Assembly (NCBI GenBank): GCA_026210745.1
Contig: CP110630.1
Location: 5,828,001-5,892,000, forward strand
DNA: 64,000 nucleotides
Reading direction: 5' to 3'
DNA from: Exobasidium rhododendri
Taxonomy: Eukaryota > Basidiomycota > Exobasidiomycetes > Exobasidiales > Exobasidiaceae
Positions 42,127 to 51,830 of the stretch are shown here, one piece after another; positions within the stretch are counted from its first letter, which is position 1, and each line of letters starts with the position of its first letter. A model generated the notes under the pieces. The model saw only the letters and a list, made by a program, of their open reading frames with translations. It was not told the DNA's origin and searched no databases. The translations under genes were made by a program, and so were the position numbers.

Positions 42127-44223
42127 CTATACAGCTGCCAATTTCATTTGATTGCTGTCACACGAGTGGACGTGCTTGAACCAGACCTTGAAGCTGCGCT
42201 TGCGATTAGGACCGAAAGATATCGGTATCCAGAGGTCACACTGACGACATCGGCCCTCGACTGATTTCACGGCGTCATTCCATATCCGCAACGCCTTTGG
42301 TGCTTCAAACACCCTCTTTGTCATGCTACTGATCCCATGATCATATTGGAGATGATAGAGATACTGACTTCTCTTGAGAGAATACCAGCCGCCCTTTTCG
42401 CAGAGATGACACCAGCCATGTCGCTCACGGTATCCTCCTCGAGACCACCGTGGTGTGTACAGATCCAGACCCTTACTGGTCGTTGCCCTTTCTTTGACTT
42501 TGTTGTTCTCCCCCTCTTGGCTCGAGTCCTGGGCGGCAGGTACTGGTGGTTTCTTTGCACGAAGAGCCCTCTCGTACGACTCATTGTCCTCCGGGTAGGG
42601 AATTTCGACATCTGCACCTGTAGCTGTGTCGAAATGCCGGAGGATGATGTGATGAGATATCGAGAAAGTCGTCTGATTCTTATTCTGAAATTTCGACGCC
42701 TCTCCTGTCTCTTCTGCATCTGCTTCCACTTCTATCAATTTCTCTTCCTCCTCTTCTGCTTCTTTGTCTTCCTCTTCTTCATCCTCCTCCTCCTCCTCCC
42801 CACCCTCTTCATTAGAGTCCACCGCAGCCACACTAGCCTCCCACTCCATCTTCTCTAGCTTTTTCAACCGTGCCGAAACGCTCTGACGACGGGAAGCAAG
42901 CACTTCTTTCCGCCTTGCCTTGTATACATTTGCCACTACACCAGTCTCTTTGCGAGTCTTGCCTCGTGTGCTCTGGGATTGTCTGTCGAAGCTCCTTGTG
43001 CATGCAAAGTCCCACTGAGACAGCATTTCAAAGATGTCATTTGGACCTTGTACCGGATCCTCTAGCACTTTCTCTTGCTCTCGCTCTTCCCCTTGACTCG
43101 GAAGACTAGTCGTTTTTGGGGACATTGCATCGTTCGAGAAGGTGTTCTTATGGTATTGGCTAAACATTGCCATCCTTGGCCTCTTTGCGTGTTGATGACG
43201 CTTGTTGTGGAGGAGCTTCCCCCCTTTCGAGTGCATGGCAGCTTCGATCGCTTGTGTCGTTTTCTCGCAATGGTCTGTCACGGCATTTCTTCGCTGTGCT
43301 AGTACACTCCTCGACTGTCTGTCATCATCGCCACTCTGTTGCTGCATAGACGGCCGATCCAACTCGGCGAAAGGAGTGGTTCGATCGATCGGGATGCCGA
43401 GGGAGGGAGGGGAGAAGGAGTAGGCCTGATCTTCCAGCGACGGAAACAAAGATGTCGCAAAGTAGCTTCCCGCATCTTCCATGATCTTGGTGTCTATTAG
43501 TTCTGAGCTCTTCCTCTCGGAGTCGGTGGTAAATGAGGTAGGAAGTGAGAAAGTGATGGAGGCAGGTGATTCGAGGATGCTGCTGATGCTGTTGTTCCTT
43601 GTGAAGGTATTGCACGGCGAGTGCTGACTAGAGCTATGCGAATAAGCTCTTGAGGAAGGTGCGATAAAGCTATTGAAAGCAAAAGGCATTGGAACATCAT
43701 CCAGGATTGTACTTCGGTGCGTTTCCCACGGTGCCATTAGCTGTGAATATGGTGGAAAGTTGCCCTTCTCTGCATCAAATTGTGAAGGGGACACGGATCC
43801 TACATTAAAGCAATGATTGAAACTCTCCGCTGCTATGACGATATCGTCTTGTTCTTGTATCGTCGATGGCATTTCAAAGGATTCGCTGTTCATTTGGGGC
43901 ATAGTTGTAGCGGACCAGTCGGTGTAGCTTGTGCCGATGGACATCGAGTTATAATGACGGCCACTTATTCCTCGGATCCCAATATTCGTGTCGAGAGACA
44001 GATCTAATGAGTCTGCCAATTTACTGCGAGGTGTGAGCAGGTCATCGTAAGGAGGGCCTAGAGCTGAGGTTGAGATTGTGGAAGGAGGTTTTTTAAGGAG
44101 TGCCTCATCGTGGTGCTCAGCCGTGGTGTAGTCCATGAGGCCGTCACGGAAACTATCTTGATAGGCTTGGCTCGGGCGAAAGGAGTAGGAGTGACAGTGA
44201 TCGCATCTATGGCAGGAAGACAT
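42127..44223 (-). CDS. Rua1-like C2H2 zinc-finger transcription regulator
   Basis: 698 residues, single exon, from the ATG at 44223. The open frame continues upstream only to a GTG, and there is no ATG before a stop. The N-terminal 500 residues are Ser/Pro/Thr-rich with an acidic coiled segment (a long run of Glu and Asp near residues 510-540), as in activators. The C-terminal 120 residues match the Rua1 C-terminal domain: first finger Cys605, Cys608, His624, His629 (WCHLCEKGGWYSLKRSQYL), a spacer KRVFEAPKALRIWND, and a second finger Cys659, Cys662, His684, His686 with Cys688 next to it. In Ustilago maydis Rua1 switches on the ustilagic acid cluster. Location between the exporter and a second regulator makes it the likely pathway-specific activator here. 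Confidence 0.85.
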   Translation of the reverse strand: MSSCHRCDHCHSYSFRPSQAYQDSFRDGLMDYTTAEHHDEALLKKPPSTISTSALGPPYDDLLTPRSKLADSLDLSLDTNIGIRGISGRHYNSMSIGTSYTDWSATTMPQMNSESFEMPSTIQEQDDIVIAAESFNHCFNVGSVSPSQFDAEKGNFPPYSQLMAPWETHRSTILDDVPMPFAFNSFIAPSSRAYSHSSSQHSPCNTFTRNNSISSILESPASITFSLPTSFTTDSERKSSELIDTKIMEDAGSYFATSLFPSLEDQAYSFSPPSLGIPIDRTTPFAELDRPSMQQQSGDDDRQSRSVLAQRRNAVTDHCEKTTQAIEAAMHSKGGKLLHNKRHQHAKRPRMAMFSQYHKNTFSNDAMSPKTTSLPSQGEEREQEKVLEDPVQGPNDIFEMLSQWDFACTRSFDRQSQSTRGKTRKETGVVANVYKARRKEVLASRRQSVSARLKKLEKMEWEASVAAVDSNEEGGEEEEEDEEEEDKEAEEEEEKLIEVEADAEETGEASKFQNKNQTTFSISHHIILRHFDTATGADVEIPYPEDNESYERALRAKKPPVPAAQDSSQEGENNKVKERATTSKGLDLYTPRWSRGGYRERHGWCHLCEKGGWYSLKRSQYLYHLQYDHGISSMTKRVFEAPKALRIWNDAVKSVEGRCRQCDLWIPISFGPNRKRSFKVWFKHVHSCDSNQMKLAAV

Positions 44224-45824
44224 TGAGGCATAGGCGTGGGCATTCAAGGTGGGAAAGAGAAGGGCAAGGACGTACCGAATTCTTTCCCCATGTTGCACCA
44301 CTTCAGTCAAGGTATAAGTAGGACTTTGGGACGGCACTTGACAGCCTGTGCGTTATCTTGGGGCAAACACTTTTGCTTAAGGTTTGGCGTGCAGCGAAGC
44401 CAAAAAAATAGCAAGGTACGACATACGCACATTTGAGACAGTGAAAGTTCCATGTCAAACTACGCACACATCGTTCCTCTCGAGAACAAGCAGGCACATA
44501 GGCACACGAGGTATGGAACGGGTGTGAAAGCTGAAGGGCGTTTGAGACAGGAAGAAGAACGGCGTCAGAGGTCGTTATCGTTCGAAATGGGATTACTTCA
44601 TCCATTTATCCCCGGCCCCCCGACCTCCACCCCCTACATGACTTGTCGTATGCGAGATACTGGCCTTTCAGTCTATTCTGCGCAGTAGGACAAGGTGTGT
44701 TGGCAAGGCACTGTATACGGTGATTCGTCGACGCCGAGCTCTAGCCGAGATGGTAACAGCGCTAGCAATGTAGCGCACCTCATGGGCGGCAGAGACGAAG
44801 CCCGACGTCCAGATTTCTCTGTCGTGATTCACTAGCCGTTCTGGATACGTCTTCAAAATTACATCGCAAGGGCAGAGCACCGGCGGCATCTTTACGATTA
44901 CCATCCCATTGACTGGTAGGATAGGCCTTCCTCCTTTCTCTTGCCCCCGCTAATCAGACTTGATTAGCCCCTCTCAGCTTCTTAACCGTATGCTACTGTT
45001 ATTTCATAAAAGACGGAAGGCGGAGTGGAGCTTCTCCCTTGAATACTGATCGATTTCTTTCGGATACGGTGGCTAGCTTGATCACGCAGACGGTGTTTAG
45101 CGTTCACGGCATCTTTTCCCCCTAGATCTTATACTCCGAATACGATCCGCGTGCGGACTATCCCTTGAGGAGATGACGAAGAGTAGAAGCCCTTTCTTCC
45201 GAGAAAAAACTTCCCTTGCAAAGTTTTTTTGGGGGCCCGAGGGGATGAATTGCGCTAGGGAGAATTTGCGTCGTACAACCCTAAATAAGCAATTCACCCA
45301 AAGTTTTGACACTACGCTTCTCCTCGGAGCAAGGTGCTGTATGATTTTCCCCTTCTCAGCATGTGCACGTTATGTATCGTTGCATACTTATCGCGCTTAA
45401 ATCGTTGAATGTGTCCGAGATTAATTAAACATTGTGCAGTATCGGTTTCGAGAGAAGTTCACAGTGTCGCGACAGAAGACTCACCACTAGATCCACGGTG
45501 GAAAGTTTCTCACTTGAGCGTTTCGCCAGAACTTCATTTCTGCAGACTGGTATTAAGCTTTGAAATGTACGTGCGCGACCTTACATGGCAACTATCGTCT
45601 TCTCTGCGCCTACAAAAGCACGGGGCCAGGTCCGGCAGCATCGAACGGCAGGAGTGGAGCGAATTCGACTGGGAGTGAACATTTCGTATTGCAGCAATGC
45701 CACTGGAGTACGCTGTCACACTCGCATCTCTGCAGCAATGCAAAGAGGAGAATCAAGGAAAGTAGTTGATGTAAGGAAAAGTTAAATCTTTTGCTATGTG
45801 TTGCTCTGCAAGTGTCGGCACTGG
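44224..45824. promoter_or_regulatory. Long intergenic region upstream of the Rua1-like gene
   Basis: 1.6 kb between the Rua1-like start and the stop of the Zn2Cys6 gene. It should hold the Rua1-like promoter. Open frames inside are short, lack splice signals and show no family resemblance. The only structured element I see is a perfect inverted repeat at 44949-44968. Confidence 0.5.
44949..44968. repeat. Perfect inverted repeat, 8-bp arms
   Basis: Arms GCTAATCA and TGATTAGC around a 4-bp centre GACT. It lies about 725 bp upstream of the Rua1-like ATG. The symmetry suits a dimeric DNA-binding protein; it may also be chance. Confidence 0.7.
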
Positions 45825-48132
45825 CTAAAAGATTTCCTGAGCAAGCCAGTCGGAGAGCCATGAATTGGGATTGTGAGTGACACTCTTCTGTGCGTTGCTG
45901 GACAGTGCAGCGATTTCATCCTCGATAGTCGTGTCGGAAGTGGTTGCGATTCCAATGGGAGAGGCGTCGTCGTCTTGCGGAGTATCAAATTGATGCAGGC
46001 TCGCTCTCAGCTGTTGACACAATCGACTGGTGTACTGGAAGGAGTCTACTGAAGCCACTGCATCGATCAGACCTTGGCAACAGTCGATAATGACGGCAAA
46101 CGTCGCTGGCTCACTACTCCTCTTTGACTTTGCCAGCTCGATGCCGAAATACACGTATGCAACAGTCGTTCCCAGAAAAGAAGAGAGTGAGGCACGGAGC
46201 AGCCCTAGTGGGTACGCTTCTCTGGCTACTTGACTCATCCTATAGAAGGATGTGGCAGTCAAGTCAAACGCTGACTTCATTGTATCTTCCAAGCTCTCCG
46301 ACCAAGTATCGGTCGCCGTCGATGTATTTTGGATCTGACAGTGGCGCAAGCCCAAGCGGAAGATCAGTAGGCTTGCAGACCCAGTGACGTTGTGCTGCTG
46401 CTCCACGTCCACGCCATGTGTTGCAACGCTCGACCACATACAGATCACCATGCCATGATGGAGATATTCGAGCAAGAGCGACTTCAGCGCATTACTCCTT
46501 GCTGTTTCTAGATTGACTATGTTTGAAGAAGTCGTCTTTTCCCGCTCGATCAAATACTTGAGACTGGTCTCCCATTGCATTTCTGATGGAAATTCTTCCT
46601 TCCAAATGCCAATTTCTCTTACGCCGCGATTCAAATCTTGCATTCTGACCCCGCTCCTTTTCGCTCGTGGCGATATGAAATGCACCGCAATCGACCGCAC
46701 AAAAAAGACCAGACGCAGACTCACCTCCAAGATGTACCCATCGAATTGGGCATAGCGTTTCGTCTGCGTGACAATGTTCGCCGGTGAAGGATTCGCCTCG
46801 AGTATTCTCTCCTGGGAGCCGTTTGCTTGATAGATCGAATAGTGCCCCAGTGGACCAGCTGTGCGTGCGTGTTTCAGGCCCTTTTCAGTCATCGGTCTGG
46901 GCGCAAGTAGCGTAGGAAGATCTTGATCGTAGTCGTCATTGCCAATCTTGGGCATCACAAAGTTGCCAAAAGAATGCAAAGTATCGTGCGCAAAGATTAC
47001 CCAAAACATCCTCTTTCTTCGAAAGGCTTCTGCTGTTGATATGCATACACCGTTTCCGTCCATCATCGGCTTGTCATCACCCTCGACCAGAGCAGCTCGA
47101 TGTTTTGGCGCTTCATTGATCCGCAGCCTCATGGCCATCTCGATGAGAAAGGAGAGAGAAAGGGGATCTTTGTTGCAGATGTCCCTCTCCTTGTTCTTCT
47201 TTGCGCTTTCTTGGCTTTCCTTCTCAAAAGGAGACAAAGACAGCAGATCAACAGATTCATAAGAATACTCCGACATGAGGTAGATGGCCTCGATCACATC
47301 AGCTGCGTTGGCTAATTTGTACCACTCCGCCCAGTCTCGCTCCTTGATGATCTCTCCATACCTCTTTACACACCGGCTTCGTAGCTTGAACTTTGCTGTG
47401 TTTCCAACTTCTGCGATCGGTGGCTCCAAAAGACTCGCTCCCAAACAGGCGACAGCCAGCATGAGCAGCTCATCAGTAGGAGGTCCAGATCTGTCCTCCA
47501 AAGGGAGGTAGAAGTTCAAGTAGGCCTCTCGAAATCGCTCTGCATGAAGTATAGGCCGTATTGGTGCTACGAAACGGAAGAAGGTCTTGAAGCAGCAGTC
47601 TAGCAATGATCTTGTCATACCCTCTACTCCCAGCAAGCCTTGTGAAACATCAAGAGGTCGTGGCAGATCTGCTACTGGCAGTCGCGAAGAAGAGGCGTGC
47701 TGGTCGTCGTATGTGACGTTTGGAGGGTCTACCTGACCATACTGTTGCAATTGGTCTCGTTGTATTTCCAATATCCGCTTTCCATTGCGATTTTTCGATT
47801 TTGCCTTATGTAGAAAGGTGCAGCGAAAACCGTGTGAAAGGCACAATGAGCACGACAAGTCTGGTTCTTCCGAGGGTGAAAGTTGATCATACGTCAGGCC
47901 GAGCTTTCTGGCACGCTCATCCACTTTGTCCCTATTGTCACAGCGGATCTATACATGCGTAGGAGAAAAAAGATAGGTGCATCAGCTGAGCTTCAAAGAC
48001 AGTGTCTGATGAGAAATGACATACCTTGCGGAGTCGGCAAGCATCGCAGCTAGGTCTCTGTGTTCGAGGCTTGGGTGGGTGCTTTCGCTTCCTACCTGGA
48101 TCCAATGCTGCTTGAGCTGCAGCACTTGACAT
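45825..48132 (-). CDS. Zn2Cys6 fungal transcription factor with an expanded zinc-cluster loop
   Basis: Exons 48132-48025 and 47948-45825 (intron 76 bp, phase 0) give 743 residues. The splice joins CDACRLRK to IRCD and restores the DNA-binding motif: Cys29, Cys32, Cys39, then Cys69, Cys72, Cys79. The loop between Cys39 and Cys69 has 29 residues, far more than the usual 5-12. Basic residues precede the motif (GRKRKHPPKPRTQR). The middle region is the fungal-specific transcription factor domain (helices around FKTFFRFVAPIRPILHAERF and AFRRKRMFWVIFAHDTLHSF). The C-terminus has acidic patches. It is adjacent to the Rua1-like gene and points the same way, so it may be a second cluster regulator; a role unrelated to the cluster is possible. 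Confidence 0.88.
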
Positions 48133-48641
48133 CTCCTATCGATGCCGCACACGACGCTCGTCTACCGGAAGGACTTCCGCCTTCGCTTACGCAAGCTTTC
48201 GTCGATCTTTGCGGAACGATTGAATGCGCCAAAAGTAATCGAGGGAATCATGAGGAGGTTTCGAGGTGGGCGGGCGTAGGCGCGGGCAGTCTAATCTCAA
48301 AAGTGCGTGCTTAAATCGTACGTGTTAGAATTCTAATCTCAAGCTCGAAAGAAAGCATCATCAACGCGGCCTCTTCCTCGCACACTTATATATATATATA
48401 TATATATAGGCACAGCGTGTTTGTTTGGAGACTCGGAGCACGCACCGCTTCTCTATATCGCTGTCTAATGCTGACACTTGTGAAACGCACATCAACACAA
48501 GCGGCGAGAGACAGTATTCCTGTTTACAGCTCGAGAAAGAGCGCAGCAGAGTAAAAAAAAAACATGTATTGTCGTCGCAACTTATCAGAAACATGAGAGA
48601 AATCTATAGCAAAAAATGGAGGGGAAAAATTAAAGAAAGAT
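48133..48641. promoter_or_regulatory. Promoter region of the Zn2Cys6 regulator
   Basis: 0.5 kb with a (TA)11 tract at 48387-48408, about 255 bp upstream of the ATG, which can act as a TATA-type element. A-rich at 48550-48560. No gene seen. Confidence 0.5.
48387..48408. repeat. Dinucleotide microsatellite (TA)11
   Basis: Eleven uninterrupted TA units in the promoter of the Zn2Cys6 regulator. Tracts of this kind vary in length between strains. Confidence 0.9.
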
Positions 48642-49757
48642 TCACATACTTTGCGGATAGCGCTGACCCATCAACTGCGATGCAGGAGCAATAACAAGGA
48701 CGAGGCTACTCTTCTTATCTTTCTTGTCTTTCTTTTTCTTGTCTTTGTCCCTTTTCTCATTCTTCTCATCTTCCTCTTTCTCTTTCTTCTCCCTTCTCTC
48801 TCGATCCTTTTTCTTCTCTCTCGCGGGAATAGCTGTCGGCTCGTGAGAATGATCCGAATTGACCGTATAGTTGTTTTGTATCGGTGAGAGTGCTGCTGGG
48901 AGAGAGTCGATACGGCCTCCTACCGAAGTAGCCGTTAATCTGGCTTCGGCATTGCAGATGTAGACATCTAAACCTCGAGGGAGAAAGAAGCGTTGTTCCC
49001 ACTCTTCCAACGTTTCATAGACAACAGGCTCCTTCTTCCTAGCCATGCCTTTTGTGATGGCCTTTGTCACAAAGTATCCAGTGACACCCATGTGCATGGT
49101 AAGTGGAGCAATGTTGGCAATAGCACCCTGACCCCCTGTCAATCTTCCTGCCACTTCGAGATCTTGCAAGAAACGATGCCAATCTGCTGCAGACACATCA
49201 TGAGCACCCATCAACGCTCCCGGAAAGATCGGATCAAAGCCGTTGGATGCCAATTCGCCCGCTCCTTTGCAGTGGATTGGCGCAAAAGGCGTGTTGGACA
49301 AGCGCACCGGTATTCCTCGCACAAAGGATGGAGCAGGTGGGTTCCAGATATCCCCAGCCTTTCGAGCGAAGCGCTGCTTGATTCGCATACCTATTCCGAG
49401 TGCAGGAATTTTTGACAAACGAGGCTCAAATGTTTGACTGGGCCGCCAATCTTCGTTTGTAGCATACGGTGACCCATATTGCGCGATCGCTGCTTGACAC
49501 TGTTCGTCAGGAAGAGAGACTACAGGTGCCCTCGAAGAAGATGATGATGATGAAGAAGTCGGCGGAAGCGGTGGCGCCAAGTATTGTTGCTGTTGCTGTT
49601 GCTGATTCCGATCCTGATCCTGATTCATGTGCCCACTCTTGTCGTAGGAGGGGGGCGACGTGTTCGTCTGATGGTAAGAATGGCTCATCGAGTTCGTTGG
49701 CAAGCCTCTGTCAGAGTAGTGTCCTCTTTCTTGCTGTCGATTTTGCGTGGACAACAT
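48642..49757 (-). CDS. Conserved fungal protein of unknown function
   Basis: 371 residues, single exon, ATG at 49757 with a TATATATA box 93 bp upstream (49847-49854). The first 90 residues are disordered, with a Gln run and a Ser run. The central part (about residues 100-270) is ordered and resembles an unnamed fungal family in which a motif like DVSAADWHRFLQDLEVAG is followed by a Gly/Ala-rich segment, a helix GVTGYFVTKAITKGMARKKE and EEWEQRFFLPRGLDVYICN. The C-terminal 50 residues before the last 20 are almost only Lys, Glu, Arg and Asp, a charged helix. No enzyme motif is visible. Location between the cluster regulators and an acyltransferase is noted, without a functional claim. Confidence 0.75.
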   Translation of the reverse strand: MLSTQNRQQERGHYSDRGLPTNSMSHSYHQTNTSPPSYDKSGHMNQDQDRNQQQQQQQYLAPPLPPTSSSSSSSSRAPVVSLPDEQCQAAIAQYGSPYATNEDWRPSQTFEPRLSKIPALGIGMRIKQRFARKAGDIWNPPAPSFVRGIPVRLSNTPFAPIHCKGAGELASNGFDPIFPGALMGAHDVSAADWHRFLQDLEVAGRLTGGQGAIANIAPLTMHMGVTGYFVTKAITKGMARKKEPVVYETLEEWEQRFFLPRGLDVYICNAEARLTATSVGGRIDSLPAALSPIQNNYTVNSDHSHEPTAIPAREKKKDRERREKKEKEEDEKNEKRDKDKKKKDKKDKKSSLVLVIAPASQLMGQRYPQSM

Positions 49758-50645
49758 GACTTTGCTTTATGAAGGGATGATCTCTGTACTTCTCCTTTGC
49801 CTTCCGCTGAGCTTCGCTTCTTCGCAAAAAACATCCTGCCCTACATTATATATACAGTAGACGGATGGCAGGCGGTAGTGGAGGCGGACCACATGCATGC
49901 AACCTTAAAAGAAAAAAATGAAAAAAAAAAGTTTAAGCGGATGCTACTCGGGGGTTCTGTCCACGCGAAGGACTAGAACAATGACGAAGTGTTAACGTAG
50001 CGATGTTGAGGTCTATTACCTTCCCGCCTCTGAACTCTATTGATAGAACGCTAATGCACGATGATTTTATCTACCCCTATAGCGGGATCTAGAAGTTGTT
50101 GAACTAAACCGGCGCTTCTTTCGAAAGGACACCGACGCAGTGCCGAATAAGAGCTATCGAAGTGGGTGGTGCGGATGTTGTTCGGAAGATTCCTGATCGA
50201 TTCGCTGAGGATGACAATCGTTCATAGAGTCTTTTTGAGGGCGTTTTTTTCACTCTTCGGAGGGAATACACCAATGTGTTTGCGGTGGCACTTGACAGAG
50301 CAATCATGGCAAGGCGATCCGCACTAGTGACGTCTAATACACACACCCATTTGGCGGCTTGCTGCACCGCCCGAGTAGTGTCTACTGCAAAGGTGTCATG
50401 GGATTCTGACCGTCTCCCTTACCCCTTTGTTGTGATACCCTTTGCGCTTGACTGGGTCCAGCGATGCTATAAAGAGGGGGGCAGGATCTGCCTTCGAAAG
50501 TGAGGGGTATAATTCACACACAAAAAGGAACGTCCCTTCCCACGATACGATACGAATCTTCTTCTGAACGACGCCCGTTCCCTGCAAAGCTTCCTGCTGC
50601 GATTTGATATACGCCTTCCTATACTTCCCTCTCGAGACATTGTCA
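49758..50645. promoter_or_regulatory. Divergent intergenic region
   Basis: 0.9 kb between two divergent genes. TATATATA at 49847-49854 serves the leftward gene. An A-rich stretch is at 49909-49931. No gene is supported; the short open frames here have no splice signals or family features. Confidence 0.5.
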
Positions 50646-51632
50646 ATGACGTGGCCAACCGAGATCATCGTCGATGCGGTCTTCGTTCCCATATATGTAG
50701 TCCTGCTGCTGATGTCCTTCTTCAACGTGTTGAAGCATGGTCTTGGCCGGGCCACGGGGTTCATCTTCCTCGTCATATTCTCAGTCGGTGAGTAGTTGTT
50801 GTGTGATCTGCTATGTGATATCCAGCTGGTACCGGCCGCCTAACTCCCTGTAATGAACTTCTCCGTGTTGCACGCAGTCCGACTTGCGGGTAACGTCTTG
50901 CTCGTCATAGCGTACAAGCAGAACTACGATAATGCGACAATCGTCGAGTGGGGCTACATTTTGCAGAGTCTAGGCTACACATTCTTTCTCTCTGCTACCT
51001 TGGCCTTCTATCAACGTGCAAAAAGTCCTCCTTCGCTCAATACATCTGGCGGTGCTGCTTCAAAGCTGAAGAGTCCCGCCGGAATTCTTGGTCTAGCATC
51101 CACAATTGGACTGATCCTTCTCATCGTCGGCTACACAGATTCGACAGGGATCTTTCCAAACAGCAGTGGAACGACGGATCCTAATGCCACGTTGAATGTA
51201 AAGGCAAAGATCGGCGATTGTATCTTCTGTGGTGTAACACTTATCATCGCGCTGCTGACTGTGACTTCGATTGGAAGCTCGCAGACATGGGAGGCAAAGA
51301 AGATCTTTCAATTCATCTTACTGGCTCTACCTTTCATGGCTGTTCGCGTGGCTTACGTCACGTACCAGTCCTTCTCCAAACACCCACTTGACCGTACCCT
51401 GTGGATCAAGATTGCTTTCGATTATGTCATGGAAGTCTTCGTCATCCTCATCTACTTCATACTGGGCTTTGCGACAAGGAATGCTGCCGCTAGGGACGTG
51501 GAGATGGTGCAAGATTACCCATCAAATGGTCAAGGCTTCTTGAGCAATCAGAATTACCAAGAGCACTCCAACAACCAAGGATACGGCAACAATAAAGACT
51601 ACCGGCCTTACAGCTACCAGGCCCCCCGATGA
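50646..51632 (+). CDS. Seven-helix fungal membrane protein (DUF7702-like)
   Basis: Exons 50646-50787 and 50878-51632 (intron 90 bp, phase 1) give 298 residues. About seven hydrophobic segments are visible, starting with IIVDAVFVPIYVVLLLMSFF and ending with DYVMEVFVILIYFILGF, with hydrophilic loops between (for example NSSGTTDPNATLN with an N-glycosylation site). The intron lies between helices one and two. The C-terminal tail is Asn/Gln/Tyr/Gly-rich (NQNYQEHSNNQGYGNNKDY). The layout resembles the uncharacterised fungal DUF7702 family; function unknown. It is convergent with the acyltransferase gene, 198 bp away. Confidence 0.8.
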
Positions 51633-51830
51633 AACGAGTTCGAGCAATGAATGTTTGAAGATCCGCGCAAGGTCGCACTCTCGATACTGGCTCACGTACC
51701 CCTAAAAACCTTCTAAGCACGAATAAATCTTGTTCTGTCTTGTAGCATAGTAATTCAACAAGTATCTCGTCAGCGGGTGACGCAATACATAGCTTTCTTC
51801 TTCTCCTTGCACTCCGCACCATTCAGCAAC

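Noticed and set aside
44224-44337. N-terminal extension of the Rua1-like protein to 44337
   Set aside because: The codon at 44337 is GTG and no ATG lies upstream before a stop.
45173-45861. Short open frames between the two regulator genes
   Set aside because: Several overlapping frames of 64-89 codons without splice signals, hydrophobic pattern or known motif.
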